64,000 nucleotides of DNA from positions 1 to 64,000 of the forward strand of contig NZ_MDUX01000001.1 of NCBI RefSeq assembly GCF_014736495.1. Direction: 5' to 3'. The notes below the pieces were generated by a model that did not search any database, was not told the origin of the DNA, and was given only the letters and a program-made list of their open reading frames with translations. The stretch's first letter is position 1; every line of letters starts with the position of its first letter. Shown one piece after another: positions 53,086-62,729 of this stretch. The DNA comes from Candidatus Dactylopiibacterium carminicum (GTDB taxonomy: Bacteria > Pseudomonadota > Gammaproteobacteria > Burkholderiales > Rhodocyclaceae). A program made the position numbers and the translations under genes.

Positions 53086-54012
53086 TTAGCGATGGCCTAG
53101 ATCGAAGAACACGACTTCTGCGCCGACCTCTGTCGGCGAGTAGCCGAAACCAATGCGGCCACGCTTGGGCAGATCTGTTTCTCCACGTCGCAGAACCACT
53201 TCGTGCCCTTCATCGTCGACCATGTAAGTTCCGTTGGTGCTGGTATCGATCAGGATAAAGTGGTTCTGACGCCACTCGATACGGGCGTGATGCCGGGAAG
53301 CACGGCGATCGGCGATGACCAGATCGTTGCCTTCCTCACGCCCAGCGAGGACGACGGGTTGGCGATCGGAAACGCTGAGGTTGTTCTTGTTGTGACGCAG
53401 CATCAATGAACCGCGCATGCCTACAGGGCGTGCGACAGTCTCCGCATCCGATCGGGCTGCAGGCGCAGGTGAGGTTGACGCCGCTGGCGCCGTTGCAGGC
53501 TCCCCAGCCTTTGCCATGGTGCCCGCCAGCGTAGCGCCGGTACGGAATACATACAGAGGTTGCGGATAGAGGTCAGGGGGCGCGTCCAGGTCTGCCGTGC
53601 CAAGTTGTTCGCGGATATTGGGCGGAAACCCCTCGGCGGCTTCCTCGCTGACAAGAATCTGACCGCTGGGGCAGACCCTGGCCAGACTTTGTGCGACATC
53701 GTCTGCTGGATCCTCGGTGGTACGTGCATGCACCGCGATATTGATCGCCAGAGCTACGCCGGAAACCGGGGGAAGCTGGCGGACCCGGTCGCGCATGTCG
53801 AATGCGGCAAGCGCTGCATTTTCTCCGCGCGGGAAATGGGCGATCAACTGGCGTCCTTCTGCCTTGATGTGTTTGCCCAGGTAGGCCTCGATCGCACGCT
53901 CGGCGCGGTTGCGGCAACGTTCCACGGCGCGTTGTGTTTCCACCGAGCCGAGCTTGCCATGCAATGGCTGGTCACCGGAAACCTCGGCGACGAGGATGTA
54001 GGTGTCAGTCAC
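53086..54012 (-). CDS. FHA domain protein with a degenerate cyclase-like N-terminal domain
   Basis: The 308-residue protein has two parts. Residues 1-150 follow a class III nucleotidyl cyclase outline ([20 protein letters not shown], then [20 protein letters not shown], and [20 protein letters not shown]), but the metal-binding aspartates are not at the expected places (EVSGD instead of the DVSGF pattern), so it is likely inactive as an enzyme. The C-terminal part is a FHA domain ([20 protein letters not shown], and [15 protein letters not shown]), which binds phosphothreonine. I chose GTG 54012 because GAGGAG lies seven bases upstream. It overlaps ttcA by eight bases. Confidence 0.85.
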   Translation of the reverse strand: MTDTYILVAEVSGDQPLHGKLGSVETQRAVERCRNRAERAIEAYLGKHIKAEGRQLIAHFPRGENAALAAFDMRDRVRQLPPVSGVALAINIAVHARTTEDPADDVAQSLARVCPSGQILVSEEAAEGFPPNIREQLGTADLDAPPDLYPQPLYVFRTGATLAGTMAKAGEPATAPAASTSPAPAARSDAETVARPVGMRGSLMLRHNKNNLSVSDRQPVVLAGREEGNDLVIADRRASRHHARIEWRQNHFILIDTSTNGTYMVDDEGHEVVLRRGETDLPKRGRIGFGYSPTEVGAEVVFFDLGHR

Positions 54013-54973
54013 GGGCGAGCTCCTCATGAAGCTGGGGGGCGTGGTCACTGGCGTTGCGGAGGTCATTGACGGGCATCGTCCAGGCGATGGGAGCCACTGC
54101 CGGGATACGGGCTTCCGGCACAGGATCATCGAACAGGGTTTCAGGAGGCAAGTCGCCAGTGTGCTGTGAGAGCGTCTTGAAGTCGAACAGGCTGCCATCG
54201 GCCAGGTGACTGGGCACTACGTTCTGAAGGGCAGTGGCAATGGATTCGATACGCCCCGGGAACTGACGCTCCCAATCCGCCAGCAATGCCTTCGTCTGCT
54301 TGCGCTGTGCCTGTTCCTGGGAGCCGCACAGATTGCAGGGGATGATGGGGTATTCCATGGCACGCGCGAACCTGGCTACATCAGCTTCGGCGCAGTAAGC
54401 TAACGGACGGATAACGGTATGCCGACCGTCATCGGAACGCAGCTTGGGCGGCATGGCTTTGAGCTTGCCACCGAAGAACATGTTGAGAAACAGGGTTTCG
54501 ATCAGATCCTCGCGGTGGTGGCCCAGCGCGATCTTGGTTGCGCCCAGTTCGCTGGCCGTGCGGTAAATGATGCCGCGGCGCAGGCGGGAGCACAGGGAGC
54601 AGGTGGTCTTACCTTCAGGGATCTTCTCCTTGACGATCGAATAGGTATCTTCGGTGACGATCCTGTATTCGACTCCGATGGATTCGAAGTAGGTCGGCAG
54701 GACGTCGGCCGGAAAACCTGGCTGACGCTGATCGAGATTCATGGCAATGACGCGGAAGTCCACCGGCGCGCGTTCGCGCAGGCTCGTCAGCAGACTGAGC
54801 AGCGCAAAGGAATCCTTGCCGCCGGAGCAGCAGACCATCACCACATCGCCTTCTTCGATCATGTTGAAGTCGGCGATCGCCTGGCCCACTCCCCGCAGCA
54901 GTCGCTTCCTGAGGCGCTGCACCGTGCTCGAAAGCGCTACATCTGTATTTATTTTGTTACTACTGGTCTCCAC
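54005..54973 (-). CDS. ttcA: tRNA 2-thiocytidine synthetase TtcA
   Basis: An iron-sulfur ATP-pyrophosphatase-family enzyme that thiolates cytidine 32 of tRNA. The 322-residue product has the PP-loop [17 protein letters not shown], the CX2C pair in [15 protein letters not shown], and a further [14 protein letters not shown]. It starts at ATG 54973. It is followed closely by the FHA gene. Confidence 0.95.
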   Translation of the reverse strand: METSSNKINTDVALSSTVQRLRKRLLRGVGQAIADFNMIEEGDVVMVCCSGGKDSFALLSLLTSLRERAPVDFRVIAMNLDQRQPGFPADVLPTYFESIGVEYRIVTEDTYSIVKEKIPEGKTTCSLCSRLRRGIIYRTASELGATKIALGHHREDLIETLFLNMFFGGKLKAMPPKLRSDDGRHTVIRPLAYCAEADVARFARAMEYPIIPCNLCGSQEQAQRKQTKALLADWERQFPGRIESIATALQNVVPSHLADGSLFDFKTLSQHTGDLPPETLFDDPVPEARIPAVAPIAWTMPVNDLRNASDHAPQLHEELARD

Positions 54974-55105
54974 TACCCGGCCCCCGCAATTGTCACAATC
55001 TCTAATTATATCGACGGCTCTTCTTTGGAGCCGAGCTTATGCGCTATTGCAGAAATTGTGCCAGTCTTGCGGGCGGAAGGGCCGCCGGGCGGCGGGCGAT
55101 AGCGG

Positions 55106-56347
55106 CTAGGCGTCGCCTTGGCGGCGTCCGACCTGAATGCCCAGTTGTTTGAGCTTGCGGTACAGATGGGTACGCTCAAGGCCGGTCTTTTCAGCCAGGC
55201 GCGTGATGTTGCCGTCTTCGAGCTGCAGGTGATGCTCGAAATACATGCGTTCGAAGCTCTCACGTGCCTCCCGTAAGGGGAGATCGAGGGGCAATGCCAA
55301 CGCGGCATTCGCGTTGCGGGAGACGAAACGCACGACTTCATCTGCACTGATTTCCTCGTTGAGCGCGCCCAATGCGAGTGAACGAATGGCCGCCTTGAGC
55401 TCGCCAAAACCACCTCCCCAGGGCGTGTTGCGCAGCGCATGGAGCGCAGCCGACCCTAATCGTCGCGAGGGTGTTTCGCCACTTTCGCTGAAATGAATCA
55501 GCAGTCGACTGACAATTTCCGGCACTTCGTCCTTGAGCTCCAGCAGGGACGGGGAAACCAGACTAATGTCGAACAGCCGTGCGATCAGGCCAGGCTCCCA
55601 GCCTTCGGTCAGTAGTTGCTCGGGGGTGGAGGTGGTGGCCATCAGCAGGTGGAGGTCGTATCGCTCCAGCCTTTCCAGGGCAAACGCCAGGTTCTTCTGT
55701 TGAGCGCGCCCCAGTCGTTGCAACTCCTCGACGAAGAGCAGACCGCCCTTGGCATCTTCGAGCGTGCCCAGATCCAGCGGCTGATGCAGATTGCCCAGAT
55801 CCAGCCAGGGCGTGCCGGAAGCATGCAAGCTACGGGCACACAACTCGGCCAGCGAGCCGGGACCAGTGCGCAGCAGGATCTGGCGACATTTCTGTGCCAT
55901 CTGTTCCAGACGTTTGCGCAGATCGCGCAACGCAGCCGAACGGAAGGCCGACAAGGACAGTGGGTGCTGGCGAGGTTTGTTGGTCTGGCGTTGCAGGCCG
56001 CGCTTGACCGTCGCCAACAGCTTTTGCAGGGCGATGGGCTTTTCCAGGAAATCCAGCGCGCCGAAGCGGACCGCTTCGATGGCCGTGTCGATGGAGCCAT
56101 GCCCCGACATCATGATCACCGGCGCATCCAGAGGTCCACCTGCCGCCCATTCCTTGAGCAGACTGATGCCGTCGGTGTCGGGCATCCAGATATCGAGCAG
56201 GATGAGGTCGGGCTGGAAATTTTGCCGTGCCTCGCGTGCGCTGGCGGCATTTTCGGCCTGCGCGACATCGTAACCCTCGTCGCGCAGGATCTCCTGCAGC
56301 AATTCGCGGATGCCGACTTCGTCATCTACAACCAGGATCTTTGCCAT
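55106..56347 (-). CDS. ntrX: NtrX-like response regulator with degenerate AAA+ domain
   Basis: The 413-residue product has an intact receiver (acceptor Asp52 in ILLDIWMPDTDG, with DFLEKPIALQK) and a Fis-type helix-turn-helix at the C-terminus (ITRLAEKTGLERTHLYRKLK). The central AAA+ domain is shrunken. Where Walker A (GESGTGKE) should be there is ILLRTGPGSLAELCARSLH, and there is no GAFTGA loop. It therefore cannot hydrolyse ATP or contact sigma-54 in the normal way, and is probably a DNA-binding regulator that uses other polymerase forms or represses. It follows ntrY by 45 bases. Compare the intact NtrC in this window. Confidence 0.9.
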   Translation of the reverse strand: MAKILVVDDEVGIRELLQEILRDEGYDVAQAENAASAREARQNFQPDLILLDIWMPDTDGISLLKEWAAGGPLDAPVIMMSGHGSIDTAIEAVRFGALDFLEKPIALQKLLATVKRGLQRQTNKPRQHPLSLSAFRSAALRDLRKRLEQMAQKCRQILLRTGPGSLAELCARSLHASGTPWLDLGNLHQPLDLGTLEDAKGGLLFVEELQRLGRAQQKNLAFALERLERYDLHLLMATTSTPEQLLTEGWEPGLIARLFDISLVSPSLLELKDEVPEIVSRLLIHFSESGETPSRRLGSAALHALRNTPWGGGFGELKAAIRSLALGALNEEISADEVVRFVSRNANAALALPLDLPLREARESFERMYFEHHLQLEDGNITRLAEKTGLERTHLYRKLKQLGIQVGRRQGDA

Positions 56348-56392
56348 GACTACAAGCCTACCAGAGTGTTGTGACTACGCAACAGCCAAGGC

Positions 56393-58495
56393 TCATACCT
56401 TGGCCAGGCGCAGCCGCACACGAATCTCGGCTCCACCGCTGGGCCGGTTGGCCAGCAGGATCTCGCCTCGATGTTCTTCCACGATCTTGCGCACGATGGC
56501 CAAGCCGAGCCCGGAGCCTCTGGGTTTCGTGGTGACATAGGGCTCCAGCGCGCGGGCAAGGATCGCCGGTGGAAAGCCCGCGCCGTTGTCGCGTACCAGC
56601 ATTTCCACGCGTCGGCCATCCACGCGCGTAACCAACTGGATTTCGGCGGCGGCTTTATCCGCCACGGCGTCCTGCGCATTCTGCAGCAGGTTATGGATGA
56701 CTTGCCGGATCTGGCTGGCGTCGGCCTGAACGAGTGGGAGATCTGCGGCAAGGTTCAGGCTGATCGGCACGGCCGCGCCGTCGTAGAGCACCAGCACTTC
56801 GCGCAACAATGCATCGAGATCCAGGGGGGCCAGTGTCGGCGCAGGCAGGCGAGCGTAGTCACGGAAGCCATTGACCAGCTGCTTCATGGCTTCCACCTGG
56901 TTGACGATGGTGGCCGTGGCGCGTTCGAGCATTGTGCGGCCAGCCTCGTCCAGACGATCCCCGAGCTTGAGCTGCAGGCGTTCGGCAGACAGCTGGATCG
57001 GTGTCAGCGGATTCTTGATTTCGTGCGCGAGTCGCCGTGCGACCTCTGCCCAGGCTGCGTTGCGCTGGGCACTGATGAGTTCCGAGATGTCGTCGAACAC
57101 CACCACGAAGCCGCCGCCCGAGGTTTCGGGCAGTTGCGAGCCATGCAGCAGCAGGGTCTGCATGCGTCCGTCCGCATGCTCGATGTCGATCTGCTGATGC
57201 CAGTCATCTTCGTGCTCGACGAAGCCTTTGATTACGGTGTCGCGAAACAGGTGGTGTACTTCCCAGGCTGCCAGCGGCAGATTTTCGAAGCCGACGAGCT
57301 CATCCTGCAGGATGGTGACCGCTCCCCGGTTGGCTGCCCGTAGCTCTCCTTCGGGGGAGAATGCGAGAACTCCGGCAGAGAGGTTCGCCAGCACACTCTC
57401 AAGATAGGCGCGGGAGGCGTCGACGGCGGCCCTGCTTTTGTCTGCCTGTGCGCGAGCATCCTGGAGCTGGCGCGTCATCCGGTTGAAGGATTGGGTCAGG
57501 ATGCCCAGTTCATCGCGCGCCGGCAGCGCCTGGCGTGGCGAGTAGTCGCCAGCCGCCACGGCCTGAGTGCCTTCGGCGAGGATGGAGAGCGGTGCGGACA
57601 ACGAACGGGCGAACATGAAGGCCACGGCCATCGCCGCGGACATGGCCAGAAGCAGCGCCAGCGTGAGGGTGATCAGATAGATACGTTTGAGCCCTTGACG
57701 GGATTGCAGCAGCTCCTGGTAGTCCTGGTGCAGATCCTGTACGCGTTCTGCGCTTTGCGCCAGCAGATCCGGTACGGCTGAGCGTACTTGCAACAGTAGG
57801 GGGTCGGCCTGCAGCAGACGGCTGCTGATGGGCACCACCACGCGCATGATCAGGCGGTCTTCCTGTGCTTCCACGGCACGATAGCCGCGTCCCTGGCGCG
57901 CCTGACGGAGTTGCTGGGAGGGCAGGACATCCGGCGCCAGGGTTCTGTCCGTGCTTCCGGTGGATACGATCACGCGGCCGCTGGTGGAAATGACGCTGAC
58001 CTCGTCGGCATCCAGCTGTTCACGTACGCGGATCAGCGCCGGCAGGCTTGGCGTGCCATGGTCGCCCAACTCCAGCGCGATGCCACGGCTGCGTTCTCCC
58101 AGCTGGTCGACCAGTGCATCGAGTGCGCTGCGGCCCAGATTCAGGCCGGATTCCAGCGCGGAGTCCACGCGTACGTTGTACCAGGACTCGATCGAATGTA
58201 CGGCGAACTGCACCGAGATCAGGTAGATCAGCGACCCGGGCAGGATGGCCAGCAGCAGGAACATGCCCATCAGCTTGAGCTTGAGGCGGGAGCCGAACTG
58301 GCGCAGCTTGTATTCCCGCCACAGCCCCCGCAGCTGGATGCCTACGAGCACGGCCAGCGCGAGTGCCAGCGCAAAGTTCAACCCCAGCAGCAGCGGATAA
58401 TGACGGGCGAACAGGGAAGTGTTCGCGCCGGCCGATGCGAGCAGGAAGAGCAGGATTGCGCCCAGCGCGAGGACAATGACGAGCAGGCGCTTCAT
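56393..58495 (-). CDS. ntrY: NtrY-like membrane histidine kinase
   Basis: A 700-residue sensor kinase. Two hydrophobic segments at the start (LLVIVLALGAILLFLLASAG and LLGLNFALALALAVLVGIQL), a further pair about residues 80-100 and 290-310, a HAMP domain (RSLSAPLSILAEGTQAVAAG), a PAS domain (SAGVLAFSPEGELRAANRGA), the H-box RRLAHEIKNPLTPIQLSAER, and an ATPase (NGAGFPPAILARALEPYVTT, GSGLGLAIVRKI). The extracytoplasmic loop has no recognised ligand. It starts at ATG 58495, overlapping the DUF4390 gene; its partner is the degenerate NtrX. Confidence 0.94.
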   Translation of the reverse strand: MKRLLVIVLALGAILLFLLASAGANTSLFARHYPLLLGLNFALALALAVLVGIQLRGLWREYKLRQFGSRLKLKLMGMFLLLAILPGSLIYLISVQFAVHSIESWYNVRVDSALESGLNLGRSALDALVDQLGERSRGIALELGDHGTPSLPALIRVREQLDADEVSVISTSGRVIVSTGSTDRTLAPDVLPSQQLRQARQGRGYRAVEAQEDRLIMRVVVPISSRLLQADPLLLQVRSAVPDLLAQSAERVQDLHQDYQELLQSRQGLKRIYLITLTLALLLAMSAAMAVAFMFARSLSAPLSILAEGTQAVAAGDYSPRQALPARDELGILTQSFNRMTRQLQDARAQADKSRAAVDASRAYLESVLANLSAGVLAFSPEGELRAANRGAVTILQDELVGFENLPLAAWEVHHLFRDTVIKGFVEHEDDWHQQIDIEHADGRMQTLLLHGSQLPETSGGGFVVVFDDISELISAQRNAAWAEVARRLAHEIKNPLTPIQLSAERLQLKLGDRLDEAGRTMLERATATIVNQVEAMKQLVNGFRDYARLPAPTLAPLDLDALLREVLVLYDGAAVPISLNLAADLPLVQADASQIRQVIHNLLQNAQDAVADKAAAEIQLVTRVDGRRVEMLVRDNGAGFPPAILARALEPYVTTKPRGSGLGLAIVRKIVEEHRGEILLANRPSGGAEIRVRLRLAKV

Positions 58496-59118
58496 TCGTG
58501 GCCAGTGTCGTCGATGCGGACCTGCCAGCTGACCCAGCCTGTGGAAAGGTCCAGTTCGCTGTCACCGAAAGCGGCGACCTGGAACGGTTTGGGAAGCTGG
58601 GTGATGTCCAGCCGGAAGCGCAGCGAAGCCTTGTAATCGCGCCGTTCGCGCAGATTTCGCCCGTCCGCCACTTCCCAGTTGCGGACGGTAAGCATGGCGC
58701 GCAGCGCATCGTCGAATTCCGCGAAACTGCGATGGATGCTGCCGACGGCGAGACGGTATTGGCGTGTCAGGGCGTGATAGGAAAGCCGCAGATCCAGATT
58801 GCGCGAGATGACCGTTTCATCTAGCCAGTACCAGCGCGGGCGGGTGAGCACGAATTCCAGCCGGAAGGGTACCGACAGACCACTGTCGACCAATTCCTGC
58901 AGGCGGGCGCCAGGTGTCATGGTGACGGCGGCGTTGAGGACGACGGAATCATCCACCTGCACCAGTTCGTGCGAACGGAAGCGTGTGTCATTGGCTTGCG
59001 CAGGGCGCGAAGCCAGCATCAGTGTGGCCGACAGGACTAGAATGGCGAGCAGACTGTGCCAGATCGCGCGGATCGGCTCAGGCGACTTTCTCCAGCAGGG
59101 CGAAGTAGAAGCCGTCAT
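58492..59118 (-). CDS. DUF4390 exported protein
   Basis: A 208-residue protein of the DUF4390 family, usually between rsmB and ntrY in betaproteobacteria. It has a signal-like hydrophobic segment (IWHSLLAILVLSATLMLASR), then a beta-rich domain (FRSHELVQVDDSVVLNAAVT, VPFRLEFVLTRPRWYWLDET, YHALTRQYRLAVGSIHRSFA). The function is unknown; proximity to NtrY suggests a periplasmic input or regulator of that kinase. The ATG at 59118 lies in the end of rsmB and is chosen because it gives a proper signal N-terminus. Confidence 0.82.
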   Translation of the reverse strand: MTASTSPCWRKSPEPIRAIWHSLLAILVLSATLMLASRPAQANDTRFRSHELVQVDDSVVLNAAVTMTPGARLQELVDSGLSVPFRLEFVLTRPRWYWLDETVISRNLDLRLSYHALTRQYRLAVGSIHRSFAEFDDALRAMLTVRNWEVADGRNLRERRDYKASLRFRLDITQLPKPFQVAAFGDSELDLSTGWVSWQVRIDDTGHE

Positions 59119-60400
59119 GTTCTGCGGTGGGTAGCCATTGTTGTTCGAAACTGCCATCAGCCAGGCGGACTCGCCGGCAATCGCGGAGCCCTGCAGCGAA
59201 GCGCGCCATCTGACGGGCATTTTCTTCAGGGAAGAGCGAACATGTCAGATAAAGCATTTTTCCGCCGGGCGCCAGCACTTGCCAGAGCGCAGCCAGAATT
59301 TCGGCTTGCTGCGTTGCAAAACCGGCAACATCCTCTTCCCGACGCAGCCACTTGATGTCGGGATGGCGACGCGCGACACCCGACGCCGAACAGGGTACGT
59401 CGGCCAGGATGCGGTCGAAAGGGCGTCCATCCCACCAGGCTTCCAGATCGCGACAGTCGGCGGTGCGCAGTTCGGCGGTGAGCCCCAGACGGGCAAGATT
59501 CTCTTCCACGCGCCGAGCGCGGGCCTCCACCAGCTCCAGTGCCACCAGCGAGATGTCGGTGGTTTCCAGGAGATGGGCTGTCTTGCCACCAGGCGCTGCG
59601 CAGGCGTCGAGTACCCGCTGGCCGCGGGAGAGGTCGAGCAACTGCGGGGCCTGCTGCGCGCCCCAGTCCTGCACCGAGACCAGGCCTTCGCTGAACCCGG
59701 GCAGGCGACCGACCGGACAGGGCTGCTCCAGCAGCAGGGCGTGTTCTCCCAGCGCACGCCAGCGCAGGCCGGCTGCTTCGAGCTGGGCACTATAGGCCGC
59801 GAGCGTGGTCCGGCGCCGGTTGAGGCGCAGCGCCATGGGCGGATGGGTGTTGTTGGCGGTCAGCACGGTTTCCCAATCGTTGGGATGGGCGCGTTTGACC
59901 AGAAGCTGCCACCACAGGGGGTGGCGGTAGCGCGCCTGTGGATCTCCGTCTGCCCGCGCGAGCAGTTCGGGCCACTGGCGTAGCGCATTGCGCAGCACGC
60001 CATTGACGAGTCCCTTCAGGCGGCCGCGGGCAATCCGGGCTGCCGCTTCGACGGCCTGATCGACGATGGTGTGCGCCTGCTCCAGGCGAGCCTCTAGGCG
60101 ATGCAGTGCCAGCAGCAGCAAGGCTTCGATACGGGCTTCATCGAGCGGGCGATCGATCAGGCCGGCAAGCAGATGGCGGCCCCGGCCGAAATCGCGCAGG
60201 CAGCCGTAGAGCAGATCCTGTACTGCGCCGCGCGTGCCCGCAGGCAACGCCGGCCAGGCGCGCCAGAGCCCTTGCAGGCCGTCGTTCAGCGCGTGACCAC
60301 GGGAAACGGCGGCGAGTGCGTCGCTGGCCACGAGAAAGGCCAGGGCGAGTGAGTCTTCGGGCAGGTCAGGCAGTGGGCGTGGATTGCGTGGTCGGTTCAT
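59078..60400 (-). CDS. rsmB: 16S rRNA m5C967 methyltransferase RsmB
   Basis: The 440-residue enzyme has an N-terminal NusB-like domain (GTRGAVQDLLYGCLRDFGRG) and a methyltransferase domain with VLDACAAPGGKTAHLLE, RILADVPCSASGVARRHPD (first catalytic Cys), and LYLTCSLFPEENARQMARF (second Cys). It starts at ATG 60400. It links the maf-rlmH-rsfS group upstream to the DUF4390-ntrYX genes downstream. Confidence 0.96.
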   Translation of the reverse strand: MNRPRNPRPLPDLPEDSLALAFLVASDALAAVSRGHALNDGLQGLWRAWPALPAGTRGAVQDLLYGCLRDFGRGRHLLAGLIDRPLDEARIEALLLLALHRLEARLEQAHTIVDQAVEAAARIARGRLKGLVNGVLRNALRQWPELLARADGDPQARYRHPLWWQLLVKRAHPNDWETVLTANNTHPPMALRLNRRRTTLAAYSAQLEAAGLRWRALGEHALLLEQPCPVGRLPGFSEGLVSVQDWGAQQAPQLLDLSRGQRVLDACAAPGGKTAHLLETTDISLVALELVEARARRVEENLARLGLTAELRTADCRDLEAWWDGRPFDRILADVPCSASGVARRHPDIKWLRREEDVAGFATQQAEILAALWQVLAPGGKMLYLTCSLFPEENARQMARFAAGLRDCRRVRLADGSFEQQWLPTAEHDGFYFALLEKVA

Positions 60401-60407
60401 ATGTGTG

Positions 60408-61031
60408 TCAGTGTCCCAGGCCGAATTCGGCCAGCAGTTCGGCCGTTTCGAACAGGGGAAGGCCTACGATACCCGAGTAGGAGCCATGGATTTCGCGGAC
60501 GAAGGCGCCTGCACGGCCCTGGATGGCATACGCGCCTGCCTTGTCGAAAGGTTCGCCGCTGGCGATGTAATGGTCGATGTCCATGTCGCTGAGCGTGCGG
60601 AAAGTCACGGTGCTGATCGACAGACGATGCGCCATGCGCTCCCGGTCCGCCACCGCCACCGCGGTCAAGACGCGGTGACTGCGTCCGCTCAGCCGACGCA
60701 GGATCGCGCGGGCGTGATCGGCATCCTCGGGCTTGCCGATGATCTCGCCATCAAGATCCAGCGTTGTGTCGGCGGAGAGTACCGGCTGGTAATGCAGACT
60801 CCGCCAGCGCAGGCGCGCCAGGCCACCCTCGGCCTTGGCCAGGGCCACCCGCTGGACATAGGTTGCGGCATCTTCGCCGGGAAGTACTTCTTCGCTCACA
60901 TCGAGGTCGTCCCGGGGGGGCGCCCGGAATATCAGGGTTTCGAATTCGATGCCGATCTGGGTCAGGAGCTCCCGCCTTCGCGGGCTGCGCGAAGCAAGAT
61001 AGACGCGCGGAGGCAGGACAGTGGATGCCAT
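60408..61031 (-). CDS. maf: Maf-like nucleotide pyrophosphatase
   Basis: A 207-residue nucleoside triphosphate pyrophosphatase that removes non-canonical or excess nucleotides. It has the Maf start YLASRSPRRRELLTQIGIEF, SADTTLDLDGEIIGKPEDA, GRSHRVLTAVAVAD, and the terminal IHGSYSGIVGLPLFETAELL. It starts three bases after rlmH. It belongs to the YhdE/dTTPase-like branch, inferred only from the short GKP and SYSGIVGLP motifs. Confidence 0.93.
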   Translation of the reverse strand: MASTVLPPRVYLASRSPRRRELLTQIGIEFETLIFRAPPRDDLDVSEEVLPGEDAATYVQRVALAKAEGGLARLRWRSLHYQPVLSADTTLDLDGEIIGKPEDADHARAILRRLSGRSHRVLTAVAVADRERMAHRLSISTVTFRTLSDMDIDHYIASGEPFDKAGAYAIQGRAGAFVREIHGSYSGIVGLPLFETAELLAEFGLGH

Positions 61032-61034
61032 GGC

Positions 61035-61505
61035 TCACTCTCGGTGATAAGGATGGTTGTGGCTGAGCGACCAGGCACGATACAGCGCTTCAGCCAGCAG
61101 CGGACGCACCATTGCGTGTGGCAGCGTCAGGCTGGAGAGGCGGATACGCTCGTGTGCTTCGGCCTTCAGGGTCGGATCAAGACCATCCGGGCCGCCGATC
61201 AGGAACACCACATCGTCGCCTTCGCCCTGCCATTTTTCCAGACGCTGGGCGAGCTGGCGGGTACTCAGATCGTCGCCACGCTCATCCAGCACCACCAGCC
61301 GGCGGCGTGCAGACAGAGCGGCACGCAGACGTTCAGCCTCGGCCGTCATCAGCGCGGCAGGCGGCTTGCCGGAGGTTCGCGGCTCGGCTTTCACTTCGTG
61401 CAATTCCAGCGGACATTCGCGCGGCAGGCGTCGGGCAAATTCCTGCCAGCCGATCGTCACCCAGTCAGGCATGCGGGTGCCGACGGCCAGGACTAGCAGT
61501 CTCAT
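61035..61505 (-). CDS. rlmH: 23S rRNA pseudouridine-1915 N3-methyltransferase RlmH
   Basis: A 156-residue SPOUT-knot methyltransferase. The knot region has [40 protein letters not shown] and [20 protein letters not shown], then the conserved C-terminus [14 protein letters not shown] 61505 overlaps the rsfS stop. Confidence 0.97.
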   Translation of the reverse strand: MRLLVLAVGTRMPDWVTIGWQEFARRLPRECPLELHEVKAEPRTSGKPPAALMTAEAERLRAALSARRRLVVLDERGDDLSTRQLAQRLEKWQGEGDDVVFLIGGPDGLDPTLKAEAHERIRLSSLTLPHAMVRPLLAEALYRAWSLSHNHPYHRE

Positions 61506-61873
61506 CGTCCCCGGACGGCCGCTTCACCCGAGACGCGGCGATGTGCGGCCGGGGTGGCAGACCAGAGCTCTTCCAGGTTGTAGTAGGCACGAACGGCAGG
61601 TTGCATGATGTGCACCACGGCATCACCGAGGTCGACCAGCACCCATTCGCCGGTTTCCTCGCCTTCGATGCTGAGGACTTCGCCACCGGCAGCCTTGACC
61701 TTTTCCTGCACGTTGCCGGCAAGCGCCCGGGTCTGGCGGTTCGAGTTTGCGCTGGCGATGATCACGAGGTCGAACAGGGATGTGAGCTTGCGCACATCGA
61801 TGATCTCGATGTCGCTGGCCTTGATGTCTTCCAGTGCGTCGACGACGGTTTGCTGCAGCGTGTGGATATCCAT
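61502..61873 (-). CDS. rsfS: Ribosomal silencing factor RsfS
   Basis: It binds uL14 on the large subunit and blocks joining in starvation. The 123-residue product has [40 protein letters not shown], and [20 protein letters not shown], then YYNLEELWS. The usual upstream nadD is not here; a BPSS1780-family gene on the same strand precedes it after 85 bases. Confidence 0.96.
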   Translation of the reverse strand: MDIHTLQQTVVDALEDIKASDIEIIDVRKLTSLFDLVIIASANSNRQTRALAGNVQEKVKAAGGEVLSIEGEETGEWVLVDLGDAVVHIMQPAVRAYYNLEELWSATPAAHRRVSGEAAVRGR

Positions 61874-61958
61874 TCGGTACGTATAGGGGGATGAAACGGG
61901 AGGGTCTGACTATAGACCACAAGCTTCGCGGGGCGCAAAAACCTCGTGTGTCACGGGT

Positions 61959-62729
61959 TCATTCCCAGTTGCCGAAGATGTCTTCGGCGCAGCAATAGAA
62001 GCCTGTGAAGAAGATCGGCACAGCCAGCATGACCACCGGAGCGAGCAGCAGCGAACCCAGCGTGGGAAACAGCTGGCCAAGCTGCAGTGCAACGGTGATC
62101 GGCAGGATCATCATGCACAGGCTGAAGCTCAGCATATACACGACGAATGCGCCCAGATTGCGCAGACAGGCAACAAAGCTGAAGAACATGGACTTGAACA
62201 ATGCTTGCCGGCGCAGTGCAATCAAGGGGGCCGCAAACCAGCTGGCCATCTCCATGGGCAGGCTGATCACCAGCAGCCAGACCATGAATTGGCTGGTGCC
62301 TTCCGGCATGCGGACCACGACGCCGGGTTCATCTCCCAGACTGCCGGTGTCCACCTGTGCCATCGAAAGATCGAGCCCCGCCAGTTGCATGGCGAGCATC
62401 GCCGCGATCATGCCGTAGGCCATTCGCAGGGCACCCAGTGCGAGCAAGGCAGGCAGACGAGGGCCAAACGCGCCGAACAACAGGGCTGGCGGTGCGGGCC
62501 TGCCGGCGCGAACCGCCATGCAGAGCAGGAACATGCCAACCCCCAGCGCGGGCAGCAGCAGCGGGAACGCGATCTGGCCAAACAGGGGGAAGGTCAGCAG
62601 CAGGAGCAGTCCGAGCGTCATGAAGGTCGCCGCGCCCGTCAGGGCCAACGGTGATTGGCGCCACAGGCGCACGCCGGCGACCAGCCAGGTCCAGCCACGC
62701 AGCGCGGGCAGCTTTTGCGCCTGCATCAC
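61959..62729 (-). CDS. BPSS1780 family membrane protein
   Basis: A 256-residue inner-membrane protein with about six hydrophobic helices. The first part resembles the BPSS1780 family (LPALRGWTWLVAGVRLWRQS), followed by FPLLLPALGVGMFLLCMAVR, FAAPLIALRRQALFKSMFFS and a C-terminus EDIFGNWE. The function of the family is unknown. The gene overlaps the next upstream membrane gene by four bases. Confidence 0.85.
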   Translation of the reverse strand: MMQAQKLPALRGWTWLVAGVRLWRQSPLALTGAATFMTLGLLLLLTFPLFGQIAFPLLLPALGVGMFLLCMAVRAGRPAPPALLFGAFGPRLPALLALGALRMAYGMIAAMLAMQLAGLDLSMAQVDTGSLGDEPGVVVRMPEGTSQFMVWLLVISLPMEMASWFAAPLIALRRQALFKSMFFSFVACLRNLGAFVVYMLSFSLCMMILPITVALQLGQLFPTLGSLLLAPVVMLAVPIFFTGFYCCAEDIFGNWE

